Source of the DNA: an uncultured Prevotellaceae bacterium
GTDB lineage: Bacteria; Bacteroidota; Bacteroidia; Bacteroidales; Bacteroidaceae
NCBI GenBank assembly: GCA_902786665.1
Contig: CADADN010000004.1
Location: forward strand, 34,183 to 98,182
Length of the DNA: 64,000 nt
Reading direction: 5' to 3'
How positions within the stretch are numbered: the first letter of the stretch is position 1; every line of letters begins with the position of its first letter. A program made the translations under genes and the position numbers. The notes beneath the pieces were generated by a model that did not search any database, had not been told where the DNA came from, and saw only the letters and a list, made by a program, of their open reading frames with translations. Shown here piece after piece: positions 16,053 to 24,275 of the stretch.

Positions 16053-16775
16053 ATGCCAAACATCTATTTACGAGTTCCTGTTTATGTCGCCGCCTTCTAC
16101 CGCAACCGCGACGAAGACCACCCTCTTGATGTGTGGTCGCCCATCATCTTCGAGGACTACACCTTTGAGAACCGCCTTATCCGACAGGGCGTGTGCCAGG
16201 ACAACGGCATGAAGAAACTTTCCGTGATGTGCTATTCCGCCCGTGCGTGGAAGAACATTTGCAGCGGCAAGTTGCCCAAGGGCGGCAAACTTATCTTCAT
16301 CCGCGACGAAAAGGAGTGGCCCAACATCAAGGAAATAGTCACACTGGAGGGCAGAAGCACGAAGTTGAACGAGGAAAAGTTTGACTATCTTTGCATAGCA
16401 CTTCCGCGAGAGGTGATGCTCGGCGGTGCTGTGATGCGGACCAACGCCAGTTGCACCCTGCAAGCCACCGCCGCCATGAAACTTGCCAACGTCATGCGCG
16501 ATGAGTTCTATCACCATTTCTATGAATGGTGCTTGAATGAAGAACGCATGTTCCGACAAAAAGGCATCGCCATCCACAAGACGGAAATGATGGAGCGGTT
16601 CTTTGCCCGCTACGACATCCCAATGAAGTGGGGCAACAACACCGAGAACACCATGCGGCAGATGGCAAAGCGACTGTTCTGGCGCAGCAAGAAGGCCACC
16701 GTGCGCCGGAACGAGCAGCAAGGCGACTACTTCGACTACATCGGCGACGACGCGAGGAGAAGAAAGGAAGATTAA
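16053..16775 (+). CDS. hypothetical phage protein, 240 aa
   Basis: From ATG 16053, after the repeat leader. Soluble and basic, with a helical C-terminal half (FHHFYEWCLNEERMFRQKG-like) and a Lys/Arg-rich end (RRRKED). It precedes the first structural gene and may be a head-related or DNA-packaging accessory protein. No family recognised. Confidence 0.65.
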   Translation: MPNIYLRVPVYVAAFYRNRDEDHPLDVWSPIIFEDYTFENRLIRQGVCQDNGMKKLSVMCYSARAWKNICSGKLPKGGKLIFIRDEKEWPNIKEIVTLEGRSTKLNEEKFDYLCIALPREVMLGGAVMRTNASCTLQATAAMKLANVMRDEFYHHFYEWCLNEERMFRQKGIAIHKTEMMERFFARYDIPMKWGNNTENTMRQMAKRLFWRSKKATVRRNEQQGDYFDYIGDDARRRKED

Positions 16776-16823
16776 AGCAGGTGTAAACGAATGTGAAAGA
16801 TAACGTTAAAAGAAATTAAATAA

Positions 16824-17426
16824 ATGGCGAAAAAGGCGAAAAGGGGTGTCACAGGGGGTGTCACACCAAAAATAGCTCGATTTTCGCCCCCTGAAACAAT
16901 AGCAAAAACGATGGAAAACTGCCAAGAATTGATATTGGAGGATGTCATACGCATAGACATCTACAAGCAGAACAAGGTGACGTTCTCGGTGCCTTTCAAT
17001 GCGCCAGCAGTGATTGAGGCGGAGGGTGTGGCATCCGGCAACCCGGTATTAAGCATTCACACCTCGGAGACGGATGCCGCCGACGTAATGATGGAGTCCG
17101 CTCCGAAGCTGCAGGTGACTGAAAAACGTGAGGCCGCAGGATTGGTGCGATCACATGTCATAGAGGCGGTGGTGGCTACGCACTTCAAGACCGCACAGGC
17201 TTCCGTTGACAACCTTATATATAGAGATATAGTGGCCATTATGACCTGCTATGACGGTACGCGCCTTGCAGTCATTCCATTCCCAAACACCTCGACGCTT
17301 TCCATGACGGACAACCGCCAGGAGTCGCACACCATGACGGTGCGGTATGCGGCGCAGTCCTTCAGCGGACTGGTGAAGCTCACCTCGTGGTCACAGGACA
17401 GCTCCAGTTCAACCAGTAGCGACTAA
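16824..17426 (+). CDS. probable virion structural protein with Ser-rich tail
   Basis: 200 residues. A short basic N-terminus is followed by a beta-rich domain, and the protein ends in a low-complexity DSSSSTSSD tail. The same kind of tail ends the major capsid protein and the protein at 20831, which links this gene to the virion. Last gene before the double terminator. Role (decoration, head fibre or tail) is not resolved. Confidence 0.6.
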   Translation: MAKKAKRGVTGGVTPKIARFSPPETIAKTMENCQELILEDVIRIDIYKQNKVTFSVPFNAPAVIEAEGVASGNPVLSIHTSETDAADVMMESAPKLQVTEKREAAGLVRSHVIEAVVATHFKTAQASVDNLIYRDIVAIMTCYDGTRLAVIPFPNTSTLSMTDNRQESHTMTVRYAAQSFSGLVKLTSWSQDSSSSTSSD

Positions 17427-17478
17427 ACCGAATCACACTTTATCAAACTCATATTTATTTATGTTTAACAATGCTTTC

Positions 17479-17530
17479 GCGGCGATTAACCCGTGAGGGC
17501 GACAGCCGCTTGTTTTTTTATTGCAACATT
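17479..17530 (+). terminator. rho-independent terminator 1
   Basis: Stem GCGGC (17479) with GCCGC (17515), internal CCC-GTGA-GGG hairpin, followed by TTGTTTTTTT. Ends the early transcript. Confidence 0.8.
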
Positions 17531-17535
17531 TTTTT

Positions 17536-17573
17536 ACACCGACTCCCCGTGATGGGTAGCCGGTGTTTTTTTT
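17536..17573 (+). terminator. rho-independent terminator 2
   Basis: Stem ACACCG (17536) with CGGTGT (17561), inner CT/AG and CCC/GGG pairs around GTGAT, then a T8 run. Placed in tandem with terminator 1, so read-through into the head module is strongly blocked. Confidence 0.85.
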
Positions 17574-17582
17574 GTTCCGTAT

Positions 17583-17601
17583 GTTGCGATATTATCGCAA
17601 C
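17583..17601 (+). repeat. family B hairpin, variant stem GTTGCGAT
   Basis: GTTGCGAT-ATT-ATCGCAAC: an 8-bp perfect stem with the same frame size as other family B copies but different stem bases on both arms. The rest of 17602-17716 shows no gene; it should hold the head-module promoter, which I cannot place firmly. Confidence 0.7.
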
Positions 17602-17716
17602 CAAAACCCCATTCCATCCCCAAAATCTGAAAAATACCCCGATTTTTCAACCCTGCCATCCGTTTTGCTTTTCCGAATTTTGTTGCAGTAAAATTTCAGA
17701 CGAAAAGCAAAAACAC

Positions 17717-19312
17717 ATGAATGGACTTTTGGAAATACTGACCAACAAGCACTGGATGATACAGCCAGACTTTGTGAAAGCGGCACGGCCTGTCATCCAA
17801 GGCAACTTGAACGGTCACGTTGCCCTCGACCTGAAAGACAAGGTGATTGGCGCGAGGGCTTACTTCACATCCGACCGAGTTCTGTCGGATGAGCATCAAG
17901 CGGATGAGAATCAATACAAAATCGACATCGAAGAGCGCAAGGTGAGTGCCAAGGACGGCACCACGATTTACAGTTGGCGCGAGAACGCCAACGACCCTTT
18001 CATCAGCGTGCTCTATGTCGACGGCCCCATCACACGCAACGGTGGCGATTGCACCTACGGCTCCGTGGAGCACCGCGACATGATGATGGCTGCTGCCGAC
18101 GAGAACAACTGCATCGGACACATCTTCTACATCAACACCCCTGGCGGTTCGGCCTGGGCAAAGAACGATTATCAGCAGGCTATTGCCTACGCCCATGAGC
18201 GGGGACAGAAGGTTTATGCTTTTGTGGACGGCATGTGCTGCTCGGCGGGCATGTATCTCGCCGCCCTTTGCGACGAGCGTTACTACATGCACCCGAAAAA
18301 CCAAATCGGCTGCATCGGTGTGATGGCCGCTTTCTACACCGAGAAGGATGGCTCGCACAATAAATTCACCAATGAGAACTACCACGAAATCTACGACCCT
18401 GAATCTTTCGACAAAAACCGTGAGGTGCGCGACATCGCCAACGACAACAACGACAAGTTGCTGGTGGAAGAACTGAAGAAACTGGGTGTGGAGTTTCGTG
18501 CCGACGTGAAAGCCGCCTGTCCGAAGGCCACCGACGAGCACTTGCACGGCAAGGTATTTGAGGCCATTGAGGTGACGGGCATCCTCATGGACGGACAATC
18601 GACGATGGCCGACCTCTTCACGAAGATGATCAACGAGGCAGCGGCAGCCGGCAACCAAGCCGCGCAGAACGCACAGCAACAAACAATTTTTCACAATAAA
18701 CAACAAACAACCATCGACATGAAAGAAAAATTTCCATTCATCGCCGCCCTCATCGACGTGGAGAAAATGGTTTGCACGGAAGACGGCACCCATTTTGACA
18801 TGAACCGATTGGAGGACTTGAACGGTGCAATCGAAGCCCTTCAGGCGGAAGCCGCAAAGGTGAAAGACCTGACACAGCAGTTGGCCGGCCTGCAAGCATC
18901 GCTTGACGACACCAACAAGACAAAGGACGAATTGTTGGCCGGAAAGGACGCCACCATCGCCACCCTTAATGAGACCATCAAGACCAACGAGGAAACGATT
19001 GCAACGCTCAACGAGCAAATCGCCACTCTCACCACCGAGGCAGAAGGCGCAAAAGCCGCCATTACCACCGCAGAGCAGACCATCGCCGAGCGTGACCAGA
19101 CCATTGCCGACCTCAATGCCCAAATCGAGGAAATGCAAAATTCTGCCGGCAACGAGCCGGATGCAGGAGCAGCCCCCGACACCAACGGCGAAGGCGCACA
19201 AGCCGCCTACCAGGCTTCCAACGCCCCACAGTGGAATCCCAACAAGAGCGCAAAGGAGAACAAGGAAGCCCTCGACGACTACGCCCGCTCCCTGAAGGCC
19301 ACCATCCGTTAG
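17717..19312 (+). CDS. S49/SppA-type head maturation protease fused to scaffold
   Basis: 531 residues from ATG 17717; an upstream frame from 17471 would read through both terminators and is rejected. The protease part (about 90-300) shows INTPGGSAWAKNDYQ and VDGMCCSAGMYLAAL with S176 as predicted nucleophile, as in SppA/ClpP-type capsid proteases. From residue 335 (MKEKFPFIAALIDVEK) the chain becomes a long coiled coil, typical of a scaffold. That Met (ATG 18719) could be an internal start giving a separate scaffold, as in lambda C/Nu3. Immediately upstream of the capsid gene. Confidence 0.88.
   Translation: MNGLLEILTNKHWMIQPDFVKAARPVIQGNLNGHVALDLKDKVIGARAYFTSDRVLSDEHQADENQYKIDIEERKVSAKDGTTIYSWRENANDPFISVLYVDGPITRNGGDCTYGSVEHRDMMMAAADENNCIGHIFYINTPGGSAWAKNDYQQAIAYAHERGQKVYAFVDGMCCSAGMYLAALCDERYYMHPKNQIGCIGVMAAFYTEKDGSHNKFTNENYHEIYDPESFDKNREVRDIANDNNDKLLVEELKKLGVEFRADVKAACPKATDEHLHGKVFEAIEVTGILMDGQSTMADLFTKMINEAAAAGNQAAQNAQQQTIFHNKQQTTIDMKEKFPFIAALIDVEKMVCTEDGTHFDMNRLEDLNGAIEALQAEAAKVKDLTQQLAGLQASLDDTNKTKDELLAGKDATIATLNETIKTNEETIATLNEQIATLTTEAEGAKAAITTAEQTIAERDQTIADLNAQIEEMQNSAGNEPDAGAAPDTNGEGAQAAYQASNAPQWNPNKSAKENKEALDDYARSLKATIR
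18719..19312 (+). CDS. possible internally initiated scaffold protein
   Basis: In-frame ATG at 18719 lies after a Gln/Thr-rich linker of the protease and begins a well-formed N-terminus followed by coiled coil (repeated ATLNEQIATL-type heptads) and an Ala/Pro-rich end. Nested scaffold genes in the same frame as the protease are known in several phages; here it is inferred from layout only. Confidence 0.45.
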   Translation: MKEKFPFIAALIDVEKMVCTEDGTHFDMNRLEDLNGAIEALQAEAAKVKDLTQQLAGLQASLDDTNKTKDELLAGKDATIATLNETIKTNEETIATLNEQIATLTTEAEGAKAAITTAEQTIAERDQTIADLNAQIEEMQNSAGNEPDAGAAPDTNGEGAQAAYQASNAPQWNPNKSAKENKEALDDYARSLKATIR

Positions 19313-19326
19313 CCGTTCCCCGCAAT

Positions 19327-19372
19327 CGGCGGTTCCGCCGCCTCGTTCTCTATGCTGCAACATTGTTGCAGC
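19327..19372 (+). repeat. family A hairpin followed by family C hairpin
   Basis: Just after the protease stop: CGGCGG-TTC-CGCCG (19327-19340), then GCTGCAACATTGTTGCAGC (19354-19372). Both words recur elsewhere in the window. They occupy the gap before the capsid leader. Confidence 0.7.
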
Positions 19373-19431
19373 TCCTCAAAAAGATTATTCACAAACCACA
19401 ACCATCAACCAACACAAAAACTTTTCAAACT

Positions 19432-20724
19432 ATGGCAGACTTCATTGGAAAAGCCGCGTTGCAGCACATTGCTGACAACTACAGCTCCCAGATCATCATG
19501 GGTGCTGCGCACTTCCGTCCTGAAGAACTGGACCGTATGGGTATCAAAATCACCACAGGCGTTCAGTTCAAGGACACCATCACAGTGATGAACCGCAAGG
19601 GTGGAACCACGCGCCGCAAGGAGGTGGGGAAAACCGTTGCCAACACCATCGGATACCTCGAGGAGCGTCCCTTGGTCGCAAGACTTACCTGGAATAGGTA
19701 TTGGTCGAATCAAGATTCGTATGTCGAAACGCCGTATCAGGTGCCTGGCTCTGCTGAGTACAGCTACCCGATGTCGGAGGTTGCTTTCCTGGCTATCATG
19801 GACAATTATGGCGAGGACGTCTTCGCCTGTCTGTTCTGGGGCGACGAGACCTACGACAAGGATGACGAGCAGTATGGCCGCCTGTCTCTGTTCGACGGTT
19901 TTATCACCTACATCAACAAGGACATCAACAAAGGTCGTATCTCGAATGCCAACGGCAACCTCGTACACACCAACGCCATCATAGCACCGGCAAGTGGTAC
20001 TGACTTCGCCGCTTGGACCATCTTCGAGAACTTCTGGACATCAAACGTGCATCCATCACTGAAGACCGCTCCAAGCGTCAAGGTGCTTTGTTCCGCTGAG
20101 ACGGGTGTGGCTCTCGCCAACGCCTACGCAAACAAGTGGCACGGAAACACTGGCGTGCAGTGGCTCGACAACGGCAACTTCAAGGTGCAGGAGTACCGCA
20201 ACGTGGAGTTTGTTCCCTCTTCCTTCTACGGTGTTGGCGACCGCTTGCTTGTCACCGTTGACCAGAACCTTGAATATGGCGTCAACTCGCTTGACTCTCG
20301 CAACAAGATCCTCGTACAGACGGAGTTCTCCGACCGCGACGCTCTCGACGTGGCCTTCCAGGTGCAGTCCGTGCAGGGCGTGCGCGTAAGGAACGTGAAC
20401 GCTTCCCACTTCTGCATCACCGACGGTACTCTCCAGGAGGGTGTCGTCTTCCAAGGCGACTATCTGAAGGACACCTTCGTTGTGGGCGTGAACGACACCA
20501 ACGCAGGTACTGTGACCGTTGACGGTGCCGCTCCCGACAACACGAAGGACTATCCAGCAAACACCACCCTCGCGCTTGCCGCCACCGCTAAGAGCGGCTA
20601 TGAGTTTGTGCAGTGGTCTGATGGTGACAAGAACGCTACGCGCAACGTCGTGACAAACGGCCAGCCCGCAGCACTCATCGCCTTCTTTGCTGCTTCGTCA
20701 AGCTCCAGCAGCTCCAGCGACTAA
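19432..20724 (+). CDS. major capsid protein with C-terminal InlB-like repeat
   Basis: 430 residues from ATG 19432 (MADFIGKAALQHIADNYSSQ); the upstream frame is leader. Position after protease-scaffold, abundance-type composition and overall layout support an HK97-type major capsid protein. Residues about 352-415 (AGTVTVDGAAPDN, then SGYEFVQWSDGDKNATRNV) match the divergent InlB B-repeat module found on bacterial surface proteins, likely displayed on the capsid exterior. The chain ends in a run of eight Ser plus Asp. No delta domain is needed since the scaffold is separate. Confidence 0.85.
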   Translation: MADFIGKAALQHIADNYSSQIIMGAAHFRPEELDRMGIKITTGVQFKDTITVMNRKGGTTRRKEVGKTVANTIGYLEERPLVARLTWNRYWSNQDSYVETPYQVPGSAEYSYPMSEVAFLAIMDNYGEDVFACLFWGDETYDKDDEQYGRLSLFDGFITYINKDINKGRISNANGNLVHTNAIIAPASGTDFAAWTIFENFWTSNVHPSLKTAPSVKVLCSAETGVALANAYANKWHGNTGVQWLDNGNFKVQEYRNVEFVPSSFYGVGDRLLVTVDQNLEYGVNSLDSRNKILVQTEFSDRDALDVAFQVQSVQGVRVRNVNASHFCITDGTLQEGVVFQGDYLKDTFVVGVNDTNAGTVTVDGAAPDNTKDYPANTTLALAATAKSGYEFVQWSDGDKNATRNVVTNGQPAALIAFFAASSSSSSSSD

Positions 20725-20830
20725 AACCTGACAGGAATACCGTGGCGGGCATCGGCCTCGGAATGGTGTCTACGCCCGCCACATTTCCTTATCTTCAATG
20801 CAACACAGAAACAATTAAAAACTGAATATT

Positions 20831-21385
20831 ATGCCACAAGTAGCATGTCCCACACTCCAGCACTGTCTCAAAGAGAACGACTGCTTGGAAAACTTGGCGG
20901 GCCTTGGCAACGTTGCCTATGCTTTCATCAAAAGCGACCTGTCGGCTCCGCTCACCCGGACGGGTACGAAATACTCCACTCCTGCTTTCAAGGATGGCAA
21001 GGGACTGTATAAGTTTGAACTGCAAGACCAGATGCAAGGCATTGTCGGCGAGAGCCTGAAAAAACGTCAGGGTTTCAAACAGACCTTCGAGGGTGCTTTC
21101 GAAGCCGTCAACGAGATCATCTCAAAGACCGCCCGCGCTCTCAACAATCTTGATGTCTGTTTCATCGTTCCGGATAATGGCAAATTCCAAATCATGTACG
21201 ACCCGTATCATGATGTGAAATTTGAGGATGGCGGCATCAAGACCGACACCGGCAAGGCTTCTTCCGATGATCGCCAGACTACCTTCACCGCCACATTGGA
21301 GCCAGTAATCTATCCCAACTTCTGGGTGGACGCTCCTGCCGGTGGTTGGGAGTCATTGCTTGCAGAAGACTCCAGCAGCGACTAA
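20831..21385 (+). CDS. virion structural protein (tail tube or head completion)
   Basis: 184 residues, beginning MPQVACPTLQHCLKENDCLENL, with a compact alpha/beta body and a SSSD C-terminus shared with the capsid protein. Length and position after the capsid gene would suit a tube or connector protein; the tail module proper is 24 kb away. A strong terminator follows at 21414. Confidence 0.6.
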   Translation: MPQVACPTLQHCLKENDCLENLAGLGNVAYAFIKSDLSAPLTRTGTKYSTPAFKDGKGLYKFELQDQMQGIVGESLKKRQGFKQTFEGAFEAVNEIISKTARALNNLDVCFIVPDNGKFQIMYDPYHDVKFEDGGIKTDTGKASSDDRQTTFTATLEPVIYPNFWVDAPAGGWESLLAEDSSSD

Positions 21386-21413
21386 GGAAAAATTCTTTTC
21401 GCCATAAAAGATG

Positions 21414-21453
21414 AAGACGGGTTGCGGGTTCGGCCTGCATCCCGTCTTTCTTT
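21414..21453 (+). terminator. rho-independent terminator after structural gene
   Basis: Stem AAGACGGG (21414) with CCCGTCTT (21441), inner TGCGGG/CCTGCA pairing around a TTCG loop, then TTTCTTTTTC. Confidence 0.85.
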
Positions 21454-21472
21454 TTCTATCCGTTATCCGTAG

Positions 21473-21491
21473 GCATCGGCTCTGCCGATGC
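21473..21491 (+). repeat. family A hairpin, stem GCATCGGC
   Basis: GCATCGGC-TCT-GCCGATGC preceded by CCGTTATCCGTAG, the conserved 5' flank of the family. Confidence 0.75.
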
Positions 21492-21521
21492 AAAACCCCT
21501 ACCGAAAGGCAAAACAAAAAA

Positions 21522-21650
21522 GGTCTCTCGGCTTTTATAAAAAGTTACCTCTCACAGTCACTTTTTCAACAACGCACATTCGTGCCCCGCACCGAGAGAC
21601 CAATATGGCTCCACTTGCGGGACACGGATGTTTTCGTATGTGACTGTGAG
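21522..21650 (+). repeat. large nested inverted-repeat structure, no gene
   Basis: Three inverted pairs lie in one 130-base noncoding stretch: GGTCTCTCGG (21522-21531) with CCGAGAGACC (21592-21601); CTCACAGTCAC (21551-21561) with GTGACTGTGAG (21640-21650); and CATTCGTGCCCCGCA (21577-21591) with TGCGGGACACGGATG (21616-21630, two mismatches). The last two nest into one long hairpin, while the first overlaps its loop, so two folds compete. Function unknown: candidate recombination site, origin or RNA switch for the gene at 21688. Confidence 0.7.
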
Positions 21651-21687
21651 ATACGGCAAAGTTACAAACTTTTTACAATTATACACA

Positions 21688-21927
21688 ATGAAGCGGATAG
21701 AATTAACGATTTTTAGTGCAGGCTTGTTGCAAATGATGCAGAAATGCGGCATAAAACCTGAAGATGAAAAGCACATCCCTCTTTACAACGACTATGCGCA
21801 AATGCTTGCGGATGGTGAGAAAAGCACTTATATCCAAATGCACCTGTCGGAGAAATACGGCATTTGTCCGCGACAGGTCTATGCTATCTACAAGCGTCTG
21901 AATGAGCGCATAGACATTGAACCTTAG
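21688..21927 (+). CDS. small putative HTH protein, 79 aa
   Basis: From ATG 21688, just after the inverted-repeat region. Helical, with EKYGICPRQVYAIYKRLNER resembling a DNA-binding helix-turn-helix. Isolated between two terminators, so it has its own promoter and could be a regulator. Family not recognised. Confidence 0.6.
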   Translation: MKRIELTIFSAGLLQMMQKCGIKPEDEKHIPLYNDYAQMLADGEKSTYIQMHLSEKYGICPRQVYAIYKRLNERIDIEP

Positions 21928-22011
21928 TAGATTGCAAAAGCCGTTCAAGACTTGCAACACCCTTGCATCCGCATTCCTCTAAATCCTTTGCCATCAAGGT
22001 TTTTGGTGGGT

Positions 22012-22050
22012 AAATTTGCCTTTGTCGATAACGACAGGCAAATTTATTTC
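22012..22050 (+). terminator. rho-independent terminator
   Basis: AAATTTGCC (22012) pairs with GGCAAATTT (22037), with inner TGTCG-ATAA-CGACA; TATTTCTC follows. Separates the small regulator from the next gene. Confidence 0.75.
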
Positions 22051-22072
22051 TCACTCCTAAACACTTTTTATC

Positions 22073-22636
22073 ATGGCATTGGAAATGCAAGACTTGATGG
22101 CCCTGAAATCAATGGGCAATGAAGGCTCCATGACTCCGTATGAGCAGTACATGGTGGGTTACAAACAAAGCAAGAGACCAAGCGGCGTGGCCATCGCCGG
22201 ACTGACCGTTGGCATCGTCGGTGCTGTTGCCGGCGTGACGGCATGGGTCTTCGGAGGCACTTACGCCAGCGCAAAGAGCAATCAGGCAAAAGAGGCCGCA
22301 ATCGCCGCAAAGGAACTGGCCATCGCCAAGAACGACGGACTCCGCGATCTGGTGCAGACGCTTGCCGGTACACTCGCCGCAGAACGCCAAGAGCGCATCC
22401 AGGGCGACTACTCCATCACCCAAACCGTCAACGACACCGTTAGCGGTAGTCAGCAGGGCACCCTCACCGCGCAACAAGCCGCCGAACTTGCCGCTTCACA
22501 GGCCACACAGCAAGTGATGCAGCAGACTTTCACTGATGCCGTCACTGGCCGCTCGTCGCTCAATCCCACTCCCGTCAACATCTACTCGGCCCCACAGCCC
22601 TGCGGATGCCCCGGCGGTTGCGGTTGCAACGGCTAA
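22073..22636 (+). CDS. membrane-segment protein with Cys/Gly C-terminus
   Basis: 187 residues: a soluble start, one hydrophobic helix (about 43-63, VAIAGLTVGIVGAVAGVTAW), an Ala/Gln coiled coil (about 70-155), and an unusual end (PCGCPGGCGCNG). Position among head genes suggests a virion component, perhaps inserted into the host membrane during DNA entry. No family recognised. Confidence 0.6.
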   Translation: MALEMQDLMALKSMGNEGSMTPYEQYMVGYKQSKRPSGVAIAGLTVGIVGAVAGVTAWVFGGTYASAKSNQAKEAAIAAKELAIAKNDGLRDLVQTLAGTLAAERQERIQGDYSITQTVNDTVSGSQQGTLTAQQAAELAASQATQQVMQQTFTDAVTGRSSLNPTPVNIYSAPQPCGCPGGCGCNG

Positions 22637-22725
22637 AAGGCTAAATCTTTAAGGACTTTAGGGTCTTAAGGGGCCTTAAAGTCCTTAAAGACCTTAAAGA
22701 CCTTAAAGACCCTCAAAAAATTCAC
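22637..22725 (+). repeat. CCTTAAAGAC tandem-repeat leader
   Basis: About six 9-10-base units of CCTTAAAGAC (with CTTTAGGGTC variants) before the next start; the same word as at 15980-16052. Confidence 0.75.
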
Positions 22726-22730
22726 GGCAA

Positions 22731-23093
22731 ATGAAATGGTTTAACAACAAAAGCAAGCAACTGGAAATGATAAAAGCCCTACGGCCCACATCGAAGGCCA
22801 CATTGAAAATGCAATGCCTGGTCATCGCAAAGGCGGACATCGACGAAGCGACAAAACTCTACGACTACTTCGCCAAGGACATGCCCGACCTTCCCGACTA
22901 TGACCCTGCGCCTACCACATGGCTTGACAACACCAAGCAGACAGCCAACGACCTGATGGCATGGCTGAAGGAAAACCAAAACACCCTTGCACAGGGCTAT
23001 GACTTCATTCGCTCCATCATCGCCAACCGTGGCGCATTGCCATCCGTTACCCCAGAGGCTGAAACAACCCCTCTTCCACCCATCAATGAGTAA
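22731..23093 (+). CDS. hypothetical protein, 120 aa
   Basis: Starts MKWFNNKSKQLEMIKALRPT; helical, with a Pro/Thr/Glu-rich C-terminal linker. Tandem with several short genes of the head module. No family recognised. Confidence 0.6.
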   Translation: MKWFNNKSKQLEMIKALRPTSKATLKMQCLVIAKADIDEATKLYDYFAKDMPDLPDYDPAPTTWLDNTKQTANDLMAWLKENQNTLAQGYDFIRSIIANRGALPSVTPEAETTPLPPINE

Positions 23094-23096
23094 GCC

Positions 23097-23300
23097 ATGC
23101 AAGCATTTCCCATCACCATAAACATATATGCCGAGAGCGAGCAGGAAGCGGAAGCCGCCCGCCACGCCCTCGGAGGTTTTGTCGATACCCTTGGCAAGCA
23201 GGGCATACCAGTCACCGGCGAAAAGATAGCGGAAGGCATCGCCCGTTGGGATAAAAACCCCTTCGTCAAATCTCAAATCATCAAGCACTTCAAGAAATAG
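23097..23300 (+). CDS. hypothetical protein, 67 aa
   Basis: Small soluble protein three bases after the previous stop. It contains EAARHALGGFVDTLGKQGIP. No family recognised. Followed at once by a family B hairpin (23309-23327). Confidence 0.55.
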   Translation: MQAFPITINIYAESEQEAEAARHALGGFVDTLGKQGIPVTGEKIAEGIARWDKNPFVKSQIIKHFKK

Positions 23301-23308
23301 TCTCGTAT

Positions 23309-23327
23309 GTCGCTGTATCACAGCGAC
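23309..23327 (+). repeat. family B hairpin, stem GTCGCTGT
   Basis: GTCGCTGT-ATC-ACAGCGAC directly after a stop codon. Confidence 0.8.
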
Positions 23328-23345
23328 CAAAAATCCAAAACCATC

Positions 23346-23672
23346 ATGGCACAAGAATCCCAAAACACTCAGTTTCCCGCAGGTGACGGTTCCGCCGTCG
23401 CTCCAGCAACCCCGCAACAATCAGCGGTAGCACCACAGCCCGCACAAAGCGTACAGCCAACACCTCGCCCATGTCCGCAGGACTGCTTACGCTGCTCTGT
23501 CTCGCAGCAGGTCTATTGCTCCACAAAGATGCTCTTCGACCTTTCCCGCGCCTATCAGGAAACCCGCCAACAGATTGCGTCCGCGGAAGCGGCAATAGCC
23601 GGCATTCAGGCGCAACTGCAATCCACAGGCACCGACGGTCAACTATCCACGCCCATCATAGAAGCCACATGA
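23346..23672 (+). CDS. small Cys-containing protein with in-frame hairpin repeat
   Basis: 108 residues from ATG 23346; an earlier ATG at 23307 would translate through the family B hairpin. The N-terminal third is encoded by a family A hairpin (reads FPAGDGSAVAPA) and Pro/Gln-rich linker; then CPQDCLRCSVSQQVYC and a helical coiled coil (ARAYQETRQQIASAEAAIAG-like). The repeat seems to have been inserted in frame. Confidence 0.55.
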   Translation: MAQESQNTQFPAGDGSAVAPATPQQSAVAPQPAQSVQPTPRPCPQDCLRCSVSQQVYCSTKMLFDLSRAYQETRQQIASAEAAIAGIQAQLQSTGTDGQLSTPIIEAT

Positions 23673-23682
23673 CAGATCTTCA

Positions 23683-23706
23683 ATCTGACCGATTTCGGTC
23701 AGATTT
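23683..23706 (+). repeat. family D hairpin AATCTGACCG
   Basis: AATCTGACCGA-TTT-CGGTCAGATT in the gap after the gene. Related to other CCGATTTCGG-centred hairpins. The gap to 23786 holds nothing else seen. Confidence 0.7.
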
Positions 23707-23786
23707 CCAGCCACATAAGCACAATCCGGGGACGGTGCAAAAGAATAGATCCCCAAGATAATTAAACATTCAAAATCAAAATCACC

Positions 23787-24272
23787 ATGGCTTGTAATTG
23801 TAATTGCAACTGCAAAAACGGGAATGACAAGAAAGACTTCCTCACTCCCTTCCCCGGTGGCACGCCCGCCGATTCCACCTACATCTTAGGTCTCACTCAC
23901 TACACTTGCTGCAACCGCAAGATGGCTTTGGCCGACACCGAACATCCCGTAGAAGCAAATTTATCAGTGACGCTTGTCGGCACGCCTATTGACGTGGGTA
24001 ATGGGGCATATTGTCAGGAGTGCATCATTCGTGGTACCGTGACCTACTGCCCCTGCAACTCCTGTTCGCCGCAGCCTGAATACATCTATCACCGCGAGTG
24101 CTTGCCTTGCTCCTCTGCCACCACGCCCACTATCACTATTGGCACCGTGGCCGCTTCCCCGAAGCCCATCACGGTCTATGTGAATGACGGTTGTTGCGGT
24201 TGCTGCCAGAAGACAAAACCCTGCACCAACCAAATTGCTATCACCACAAGTATCAACGTCGCAACGGCTTAA
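23787..24272 (+). CDS. cysteine-rich protein, 161 aa
   Basis: Starts MACNCNCNCKNGND and has about 24 cysteines, many as CxC or CC pairs (CNSCSPQP, CCGCCQKTKPC), interspersed with beta-rich segments. Such a protein in a reducing cytoplasm implies metal clusters or later disulfide locking in the virion. No family recognised. In line with other head-module genes. Confidence 0.6.
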   Translation: MACNCNCNCKNGNDKKDFLTPFPGGTPADSTYILGLTHYTCCNRKMALADTEHPVEANLSVTLVGTPIDVGNGAYCQECIIRGTVTYCPCNSCSPQPEYIYHRECLPCSSATTPTITIGTVAASPKPITVYVNDGCCGCCQKTKPCTNQIAITTSINVATA

Positions 24273-24275
24273 TCC

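Noticed and set aside
17471-17716. N-terminal extension of the S49 protease frame
   Set aside because: It would read through two strong terminators and a hairpin repeat, and the sequence is not protein-like. ATG 17717 is preferred.
21411-21716. 101-codon open frame after the structural gene
   Set aside because: Overlaps a terminator and the nested inverted repeats; no protein-like features.
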